DNA of 7,686 nucleotides from CAZXDS01 sp964639525 (GTDB lineage: Bacteria; Bacteroidota; Ignavibacteria; Ignavibacteriales; Melioribacteraceae): NCBI GenBank assembly GCA_964639525.1, contig CAZXDS010000161.1:1-7686 (forward strand). The letters are read 5' to 3'. The notes under the pieces are model-generated. The model was not told where the DNA came from. It worked only from the letters and a program-made list of their open reading frames with translations, and ran no database searches. The first letter of the stretch is position 1. Every line of letters starts with the position of its first letter. Positions 1 through 5,168 of the stretch are shown here, piece by piece. The position numbers and the translations under genes are program-made.

Positions 1-69
1 CCCGAACGGACTAAAGTCCGTTTGGGGAAGTTCGTTTTTAGTCTGTTTCCCCACGACTTCAGTCGTGGG
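1..69. repeat. REP-like double palindrome (two adjacent hairpins)
   Basis: Two strong inverted repeats lie side by side. The first pairs 1-11 with 16-26 around a TAAA loop, with one G-T wobble. The second pairs 50-57 with 62-69 around a TTCA loop. Both share a GACT-NN-AGTC core. A third, competing pairing is possible between GGGGAA (24-29) and TTCCCC (47-52). Closely spaced GC-rich hairpins in AT-rich intergenic DNA, with the CCCACGAC/GTCGTGGG type of arm, resemble REP elements handled by IS200-like TnpA-REP (RAYT) transposases; that link is by resemblance only. The element touches the window edge and may continue upstream. It could also end transcription of an upstream gene, although no clean T-run follows the second stem. 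Confidence 0.6.
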
Positions 70-207
70 TTAGTCAAAATATTACTTTTTAGAATGGACT
101 CATTATTATTTTTTCACTAATTTAAAAGGACAAATGGATTCTATTTGAGAAATTTAAATTTTATCATTAACAATATTTCAGTCTATTATTGTATTCCGTA
201 AATAATT

Positions 208-3200
208 ATGAAAAATAAAAAAGGGTTCGGCAATAAAACAAATTCTAATTTAGGAATATTTAAAAAATTTTTATTTTCATTTATTATTGTGGCAATAGTA
301 CCAATAATATTATTTGGAATAATATCAATATTAACAATAAAATCCACAAGCGACTCAATATTTAATGATGTTAAAAACTCAATTGATGAACAGACAAAAA
401 TTACAATTGAGCTTCAAGCCTCTTTAGTAGCAAAATCGGTTTCAAGATTTTTAAAACAGCGAGAGAATGAACTCCTTCTTTTGAAAGAACTTCCCCGAAC
501 TGCTAAAAATTATTTAGAGTATTCTCAAAAACACACTTCTGCAATTTGGATAAGAACAAATAATAAAGATGAAAGTTCTTCCGCTAATATAGACATCCCG
601 CTTTATAAGGAAATTTCTTTTGTGAATTCCTTTGGGAAAGAAATTATTAAGGTTTCTAATAATAAAATAGTCGGAAACAAAAGATTAAAGAATGTTTCAA
701 TTTTAAAAAATACAACGTACAAATGTGAGCCCTACTTTAATAAAACAAAAAAATTAAAACCTAATCAAATTTATGTTTCTCATTTAACCGGGTTTTATGT
801 CTCAAAAAATGAACAGCTTGGGAACTCTAAAACTATTGATGATGCTGTGAATGATATTTATTACGATGGTGTAATTATTTTCGCAACTCCCGTATATGAG
901 GATGAAGAATTTGTCGGTATTGTTATGGTTGCTTTAGATCAGCGACATCTAATGGAATTTACCCAGCATATTTTACCGAACAAAATTGAACAAACGGTTT
1001 TTCCAAGTTACAGTTCCGGAAATTATGCATTTATGCTTGATGATAAAGGTTGGATAATTACACACCCAAAACTTTGGGATATAAGAGGAGTTGATAAATC
1101 GGGGCAATGGGTGCCGGCGTTTTCTTCAACTACAAAGGACAGCACAATTGCAAAAGGATTTATTCCCTTTAATTTAGATGAGGCTGCATTTATTCATCCA
1201 AACTATCCTTTTGTTTCAGACGAAATACGGCACAAAAATGCCGGCGTTGTTACAACAATAAATATTGGCGGCACGCCCAAATTAATGGCTTACTCACCAA
1301 TTTTGTATTCAACAGGAGATTACAAAAAATATGGAGTGTTTGGCGGAGTTACAATTGGAGCTGAGTTAAATCAATTTCATCGTCCGGCACTTTCAATATT
1401 TGATAAGCTAATTGAGACTTCAAAACTTTTGCGATATAATATTTACATAATAATTTTAGCAACTACTTTTATTGTTACACTCCTTTCATGGTTTATTTCA
1501 TTACATTTTTCGGTTCCTATTTTAAAAATCACACGAGGAGCAAAAAATCTTGCAGAAGGTAAGTTAAATAAGCCTATTGAAATTGACCGCGAAGATGAAA
1601 TTGGCGAGCTTGCAAGTTCATTTAATTATATGTCCAGCGAATTAAGACAAAGTCAATCCCAACTTGTAAAGTCTTTCGACTCTGTCCAAAAATCCAAGAT
1701 TGAAGTGGAGGTTTACGCAAAGGATCTTGAATATCAAATTAAAATATTTAAAACAATTCTTAACATTAGCAATCTCATCGGTCATTCATTTGATATTGAT
1801 AAAATATTATACACCATTCTCAAAAAAAGTGTTGATGTTATCGGGTTTGACAGAGCAATACTTTATTTGATTGATGACAAACAACAATATTTAGAATGTA
1901 AAGACATTTACGGCTTCAACGATGCCGAAATTCAAAAGGCAAAAAATTCAAAATACAGTTTGAAACATACTAACTGCATTGAGACTAAAGTTGTATCATC
2001 AGGAGAAATTATTTTTGTTGATGATTTTAATAATTATTCCGGGGCTACCAAATGGGATTATAAAATACGAAACGCTTCTAAAAGCAAGTCATTTGTATTT
2101 GTTCCACTCATGATTAAAGAAAATGTAATTGGAATACTTGGGGCGGATAAACTTAGGACAAAAAATAAAATCCGTCAAACAGAGATTAATTCACTTCAAA
2201 TATTAGCAAACCAAGCATCCAGGGTTATTGAAAATACACAGCTTTATACTGCATTAATTAAAGAAAGAGATTTTGTTGAAGACATATTAAAGTATATGTC
2301 GAACGGTATTATTACTACCGATTCAAAAGGCTGCATTACAAGCATAAACAATGCCGCCGAATATATATTCGAGATTAAAAAAAGTGATGCTATTGATAAA
2401 GACGCGAAAACTGTTCTTGGAAATAATGAAAAAATTCTTTCTGAAATTGAAAATGTACTCAGCAAAAAACATTTTTATAGTGATTTTAATGTGATGATAA
2501 ATGTTAAAGAAAAAATTAAATATGTAAATATTAGCATTTCACCTATTGGAAAGAGCATTGAATCAGGAACAGGTTTTATTACCGTGATTCAAGATATTAC
2601 GCAAAAAAAAGAAATTGATTTATACCTTCAGCGTATTGACAGACTTGCATCCCTCGGGAGATTTGCCGCCGGAATTGCACACGAAATTAGAAATCCTTTA
2701 ACAGGAATAAGTTTATTTCTCGATGATTTTCACGATAGACTTTTGGCTAATCCCGAAATTAGTTCAACAATTGAACAAGCTATAAATGAAATCGGACGCT
2801 TGGAAGAATTAGTAAACGAATTACTTGATTACGCTTCTCCACAAACATCAATGGAATTAAAAATAACCGACTTAAATAAATTGGTAGAATCAACAATAAG
2901 TTTTACATCTAAACAAAGTAGTAAATTCGGGATTTCCGTTTCAACCAATTTCGATGGAAATATTCCTCAAGTAGAAATTTCACCGGAAAAAATTAGACAA
3001 GCATTACTAAATATAATTCTTAACGCAATTCAGGTAATGCCAGATGGCGGAAAAATTAAAATTTCAACATCTTTAACTAATAAAAAGATGATAGACAATT
3101 TAAAAGTTGGCAACGACAATAAAATTACAAATGAGATTAAAATTGTTATTGAAGACAGCGGTCCCGGTGTTCCGTCATTGGAAAGAGAAACTATTTTTGA

Positions 3201-3354
3201 GCCTTTCTTTTCAAATAAAACAAATGGAACAGGTTTGGGACTTTCAATTACTCATAGTATAATAGAAGAGCACAACGGAAAAATAATTTGTGAAGTTTCA
3301 GAATTGGGCGGCGCTATGTTTTCAATATTTTTACCAATTGAAAATTCTGTCTAA
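208..3354 (+). CDS. Membrane sensor histidine kinase, dCache-HAMP-GAF-PAS-HisKA-HATPase
   Basis: This 1048-residue protein is a transmembrane sensor kinase expected to autophosphorylate on histidine and pass the phosphate to an unlinked response regulator. Membrane segments at about 21-43 and 410-432 enclose a large extracytoplasmic region (about 45-405) of dCache type. HAMP follows at about 435-487, a coiled linker, GAF at about 514-680 and PAS at about 687-805. The kinase core has phospho-acceptor H825 in an AHEIRNPL H-box, N-box N939 (LNAIQ), G1 box D983-S-G-P-G987, F-box EPFF at 998-1001 and G2 box GTGLGL at 1007-1012, so all catalytic motifs are present. The H-box style resembles NtrB/AtoS-like kinases that partner sigma-54 regulators. 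There is no C-terminal receiver domain. The start is the first ATG after an in-frame TAA at 199-201 and has no Shine-Dalgarno. The 70-207 upstream stretch shows no convincing promoter. The ligand cannot be inferred. Confidence 0.95.
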   Translation: MKNKKGFGNKTNSNLGIFKKFLFSFIIVAIVPIILFGIISILTIKSTSDSIFNDVKNSIDEQTKITIELQASLVAKSVSRFLKQRENELLLLKELPRTAKNYLEYSQKHTSAIWIRTNNKDESSSANIDIPLYKEISFVNSFGKEIIKVSNNKIVGNKRLKNVSILKNTTYKCEPYFNKTKKLKPNQIYVSHLTGFYVSKNEQLGNSKTIDDAVNDIYYDGVIIFATPVYEDEEFVGIVMVALDQRHLMEFTQHILPNKIEQTVFPSYSSGNYAFMLDDKGWIITHPKLWDIRGVDKSGQWVPAFSSTTKDSTIAKGFIPFNLDEAAFIHPNYPFVSDEIRHKNAGVVTTINIGGTPKLMAYSPILYSTGDYKKYGVFGGVTIGAELNQFHRPALSIFDKLIETSKLLRYNIYIIILATTFIVTLLSWFISLHFSVPILKITRGAKNLAEGKLNKPIEIDREDEIGELASSFNYMSSELRQSQSQLVKSFDSVQKSKIEVEVYAKDLEYQIKIFKTILNISNLIGHSFDIDKILYTILKKSVDVIGFDRAILYLIDDKQQYLECKDIYGFNDAEIQKAKNSKYSLKHTNCIETKVVSSGEIIFVDDFNNYSGATKWDYKIRNASKSKSFVFVPLMIKENVIGILGADKLRTKNKIRQTEINSLQILANQASRVIENTQLYTALIKERDFVEDILKYMSNGIITTDSKGCITSINNAAEYIFEIKKSDAIDKDAKTVLGNNEKILSEIENVLSKKHFYSDFNVMINVKEKIKYVNISISPIGKSIESGTGFITVIQDITQKKEIDLYLQRIDRLASLGRFAAGIAHEIRNPLTGISLFLDDFHDRLLANPEISSTIEQAINEIGRLEELVNELLDYASPQTSMELKITDLNKLVESTISFTSKQSSKFGISVSTNFDGNIPQVEISPEKIRQALLNIILNAIQVMPDGGKIKISTSLTNKKMIDNLKVGNDNKITNEIKIVIEDSGPGVPSLERETIFEPFFSNKTNGTGLGLSITHSIIEEHNGKIICEVSELGGAMFSIFLPIENSV

Positions 3355-3388
3355 GTTCTAATTAATTCAGCATTTTTTATTTTTATTC

Positions 3389-3438
3389 ACAAATTGACCG
3401 TCCCAAAAGCGGACTATCCAATCTGTGCTACAATTTGT
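3389..3438. terminator. Inverted repeat between convergent genes, possible bidirectional terminator
   Basis: ACAAATTG (3389-3396) pairs perfectly with CAATTTGT (3431-3438) across a 34-base loop. Inside the loop a smaller GTCC/GGAC stem (3400-3403 with 3411-3414) can form. It lies in the 88-bp gap between the convergent kinase and DUF423 genes, where a shared terminator is expected. The stems are weak and no strong T-run follows the outer arm, so the role is tentative. Confidence 0.25.
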
Positions 3439-3442
3439 AACA

Positions 3443-3811
3443 TTAGCCCTTAACCTTAAACGCTTCCCAAACAATCAAAGCCCAGCCAATCAATAAACTT
3501 ATGCTGCCGATTGGAGTTATGAATACAAAGAATTTTATTTTAAGAAGTGCATAAAAATACAAAGAAAACGAAAAGAGAATTATTCCAATTAGGATAAACA
3601 AATAAGCTGTTACAAATTCATATCTTCCTGAAATTGCAATTGCCAAAAGAACTACTGCGTGGATTAAGTGATACTCAACTCCGGTCTTAAAAGAATCCGG
3701 CGTTCCCAATTCCAAGAGTGTATCTTTAAAACCGTGTGCACCAAACGCACCAATTGCTACTCCGAGAAAGCCGAATATACCGGCAGTGATAAGCTGTATT
3801 TTGATGTTCAT
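3443..3811 (-). CDS. DUF423 family small membrane protein
   Basis: This 122-residue, very hydrophobic protein matches the DUF423 family (Pfam PF04241; YgdD/YwdK-like), whose biochemical role is not established. Family hallmarks are visible: GAFGAHGFK at 21-29, TGVEYHLIHA at 43-52, FSLYFYAL at 82-89 and ITPIGS followed by LLIGW at 98-110. Four membrane segments can be drawn at about 5-25, 46-62, 66-90 and 94-115, and the length is typical for the family. An AAGGG Shine-Dalgarno-like motif (read on the minus strand, 3817-3821) lies 5 nt before the ATG and supports this start. It converges on the kinase gene and is divergent from the iron-sulfur gene at 3934, with 122 bp between the two starts. 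No functional link to either neighbour is evident. Confidence 0.93.
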   Translation of the reverse strand: MNIKIQLITAGIFGFLGVAIGAFGAHGFKDTLLELGTPDSFKTGVEYHLIHAVVLLAIAISGRYEFVTAYLFILIGIILFSFSLYFYALLKIKFFVFITPIGSISLLIGWALIVWEAFKVKG

Positions 3812-3933
3812 AATAACCCTTGCCTTATAATTTATATTTTAGTTCGTAATGTACAAAAAAGATAAAATTGTAATTGTGATTTTGTCACTGTAACTTTTGC
3901 AATAAGTTATTTGTAATATAGAACAGGATTTTA

Positions 3934-4362
3934 ATGGCAGAAATAATAAAAGAGTACTCACAAACGGATATAACAGTAATATGGAAACCAAATTTATGTA
4001 TTCACGCAGCTGAATGTGTAAAAGGACTTCCGAAAATTTTTAATCCTGATAAACGACCTTGGATTGACATCAATGCTGCAAATTCCTCAGAATTGAAAGA
4101 AACTATTGACAAATGTCCGTCCGGTGCTTTAACATACAAATCTAATACGGTAAAAAACGAGAAAGAAGCAGTTACTGCTATTCCGGTTAAATTAAGTGTT
4201 TTAAAAAACGGTCCTTTAATTGTTGATGGTAATTTTGAAATTTTTGATGCGGAAGGGAATAAATTAGAAACCAAAAAGAAAGCAGCATTGTGTAGATGCG
4301 GTGCTTCCAACAATCATCCGTTTTGCGACGGAAGTCATGCTAAAATTGATTTTGTAGGTTAG
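3934..4362 (+). CDS. Two-domain iron-sulfur protein: YjdI-type (Fer4_19) plus CDGSH domain
   Basis: The 142-residue soluble protein joins two iron-sulfur modules. Residues about 5-68 match the YjdI-like mono-cluster domain (Fer4_19), with C22 and C28 in a LCIHAAECV motif, then LPKIF, RPWI and C61 in a CPSGAL motif. Residues about 85-140 form a CDGSH domain whose ligand set is complete: C120, C122, C131 and H135 in the pattern C-x-C-x2-S-x3-P-x-C-D-G-S-H. In the CDGSH family this C3H1 set holds a redox-active, labile 2Fe-2S cluster. The cluster type of the first domain is less certain, since only three cysteines are visible. A likely role is small-scale electron or cluster transfer in the cytoplasm, with no partner evident nearby. 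AGGA at 3925-3928, 5 nt before the ATG, fixes the start. It appears monocistronic, and no terminator hairpin was found after it. Confidence 0.93.
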   Translation: MAEIIKEYSQTDITVIWKPNLCIHAAECVKGLPKIFNPDKRPWIDINAANSSELKETIDKCPSGALTYKSNTVKNEKEAVTAIPVKLSVLKNGPLIVDGNFEIFDAEGNKLETKKKAALCRCGASNNHPFCDGSHAKIDFVG

Positions 4363-4370
4363 TGGTTTGC

Positions 4371-4418
4371 AAGTTTTAAGATTAGAAAGTTGGCAGGTTA
4401 CGAGATTAAAAGGTTAAA
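4371..4418. repeat. Degenerate 8-bp tandem repeat, six units
   Basis: Six consecutive octamers can be read: AAGTTTTA, AGATTAGA, AAGTTGGC, AGGTTACG, AGATTAAA and AGGTTAAA, with a loose consensus A-R-R-T-T-R-N-N. The period is exactly 8 with no insertions. The tract starts 8 bp after the stop of the iron-sulfur gene and ends 24 bp before the first 71-bp direct repeat. It contains no coding sequence. Degeneracy between units suggests an old, decayed tandem array; function unknown. Confidence 0.5.
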
Positions 4419-4442
4419 GGAAAAAATAATTACTATCTAAAT

Positions 4443-4513
4443 ATTTTTACCAATCAAATATCGAATCACGTTATCCAAATAAACATGGTACTTATTCGGT
4501 AGGTTTCTGTACT
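4443..4513. repeat. 71-bp direct repeat, copy 1 (duplicated 3' end of the CHASE2/sigma-54 gene)
   Basis: This segment is identical over all 71 bases to 5172-5242, the last 23 codons (plus 2 nt) of the minus-strand activator gene. Here it stands alone: no other part of the gene extends past 4513, where the match ends sharply (G here against T at 5243). At the other side it ends at 4443 (T at 4442 against A at 5171). Read on the minus strand, the frame continues through one Ile codon to a TAG at 4437-4439, so this copy also carries a usable coding end. The copy offset is 729 bp. It is best read as the second end of an insertion (attachment-site or target duplication) that carries the toxin-antitoxin module. 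Confidence 0.95.
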
Positions 4514-4552
4514 GCCATTTTAATAGAGTTATAACAATTTTTTATTTAAAGA

Positions 4553-4581
4553 AATAAATATTTTGTTAAAACTTATTTATT
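4553..4581. promoter_or_regulatory. AT-rich inverted repeat upstream of the antitoxin, possible operator
   Basis: AATAAATA (4553-4560) pairs with TATTTATT (4574-4581) across 13 bp and overlaps the proposed -35 region of the toxin-antitoxin promoter. Type II antitoxins commonly bind palindromes in their own promoter, so the position suits autoregulation. The sequence is low-complexity and such repeats arise by chance in AT-rich DNA. Confidence 0.2.
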
Positions 4582-4591
4582 CATATATTGT
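4562..4591 (+). promoter_or_regulatory. Candidate promoter of the toxin-antitoxin operon
   Basis: TTGTTA (4563-4568) and TATTGT (4586-4591) are separated by 17 bp, an acceptable sigma-70 pair. The same stretch also approximates the Bacteroidota pattern, with TTTG at 4562-4565 and an ATATATTG element at 4583-4590. It leaves a leader of roughly 40 nt before the antitoxin ATG. It lies inside the repeat-bounded segment, so the module would carry its own promoter. The matches are partial. Confidence 0.3.
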
Positions 4592-4627
4592 AAAAACATA
4601 GTCTGTAAATATTTTTAAATAACACAC

Positions 4628-4632
4628 AGGAG
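4628..4632 (+). promoter_or_regulatory. Strong Shine-Dalgarno of the antitoxin gene
   Basis: AGGAG ends 6 nt before the ATG at 4639. It is one of the strongest ribosome binding sites in the window; the kinase and CHASE2 genes have none. It fits the need to make antitoxin in excess of toxin, which itself depends on translational coupling. Confidence 0.8.
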
Positions 4633-4638
4633 TAAGAG

Positions 4639-4857
4639 ATGTCCGTTTTATTGCCATTGGAAACGATGTCCGCAACAGAAAAGATTAATGTGATGGAGAC
4701 TATTTGGAAAGATTTGTGTAAAACTGCCAATGCCGTTCCCTCTCTTGTGTGGCATGAAAAAACATTAAAAAAGCGGGATGACGCTGTTGAGCAAGGGAAT
4801 GATAAATTTATTGATTGGGAAGAATTTAAAAAGAATGTGATAAATGATATTTTATGA
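4639..4857 (+). CDS. Addiction module antitoxin, PF09720/TIGR02574 family
   Basis: The 72-residue protein matches the unstable-antitoxin 'addiction module component' family. Visible features are the N-terminal hydrophobic start and helix LSATEKINVMETIWKDL type (about 6-26, with a Met in place of the usual first Leu), the central VWHEKTLKKR element with W38, H39 and R46, and the C-terminal DWEEFKKNV segment with W60, which resembles the family's SWEE motif. Length is typical. In this family the antitoxin wraps a ParE/RelE-like toxin and neutralises it until degraded. The start is set by a strong AGGAG. Its stop overlaps the toxin start by 4 bp (ATGA), so the two form one translationally coupled operon. 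DNA binding by the antitoxin is possible but no clear DNA-binding fold can be assigned. The pair lies between 71-bp direct repeats. Confidence 0.92.
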   Translation: MSVLLPLETMSATEKINVMETIWKDLCKTANAVPSLVWHEKTLKKRDDAVEQGNDKFIDWEEFKKNVINDIL

Positions 4858-5147
4858 AAATAAAGATACTCACATCTGCCGGACATGATTTAATGGACGC
4901 ATATCAATTCTATGAAATTCAATCAAAAGGACTCGGGACATACTTCTTAAAAACACTTCTTGCAGATATTGATTCATTAAAAATTAATGCGGGCATCCAT
5001 CAACTTTATTTCAGTAAATATCACCGCTTATTATCAAAACGATTTCCATTTGCCGTCTATTATAAAGTTCAAAATAAAACTGTACTGATTTATGCTGTTT
5101 TAGATTGCCGTATGAATCCATCGTCTATTCAGAAAAAGCTAAGTTAA
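4854..5147 (+). CDS. ParE/RelE superfamily toxin
   Basis: This 97-residue protein is the toxin of the type II module. It shows the ParE/RelE fold signature: an N-terminal strand, helix FYEIQSKGLGTYF at 19-31, the KRFPFAVYY strand pair at 62-70 and the AVLDCRMNP C-terminal strand at 81-89. Length matches the family. ParE-type members poison DNA gyrase, while RelE-type members cut mRNA on the ribosome; the KRFPFAVYY and FYE motifs lean to the ParE_toxin (PF05016) group that is usually paired with PF09720 antitoxins. The actual target cannot be read from sequence. There is no separate Shine-Dalgarno, and the ATG overlaps the antitoxin stop, so translation depends on coupling. The gene is complete, with no sign of inactivation. 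It ends 21 bp from the stop of the convergent CHASE2 gene. Confidence 0.92.
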   Translation: MKIKILTSAGHDLMDAYQFYEIQSKGLGTYFLKTLLADIDSLKINAGIHQLYFSKYHRLLSKRFPFAVYYKVQNKTVLIYAVLDCRMNPSSIQKKLS

Positions 5148-5168
5148 TAATGATAACAAAATTATAAA

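Noticed and set aside
167..195. TTAACA-17-TGTATT promoter-like pair upstream of the kinase
   Set aside because: It would put the transcript start only a few bases before the ATG, and the -10 match is poor.
2244..2465. Minus-strand open frame of 73 codons inside the kinase gene
   Set aside because: It is antisense to the PAS region of a well-supported gene, resembles no family and has no ribosome site.
3668..3865. Plus-strand open frame of 65 codons over the DUF423 gene start
   Set aside because: It is antisense to a clear DUF423 protein and crosses its promoter region without any recognisable motif.
3875..3889. CRP/FNR-like half-sites TGTGA...TCACT between the DUF423 and iron-sulfur genes
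   Set aside because: The spacing is 5 bp instead of the 6 bp typical of CRP sites, and it is a single short match in AT-rich DNA, so it is not reported as a site.
4002..4313. Minus-strand open frame of 103 codons opposite the iron-sulfur gene
   Set aside because: It is the antisense shadow of a gene with complete cluster-ligand motifs, and its product resembles nothing.
4581..4886. Minus-strand open frame of 101 codons over the antitoxin gene
   Set aside because: It overlaps the antitoxin and its promoter in antisense, and the cysteine- and serine-rich translation looks random.
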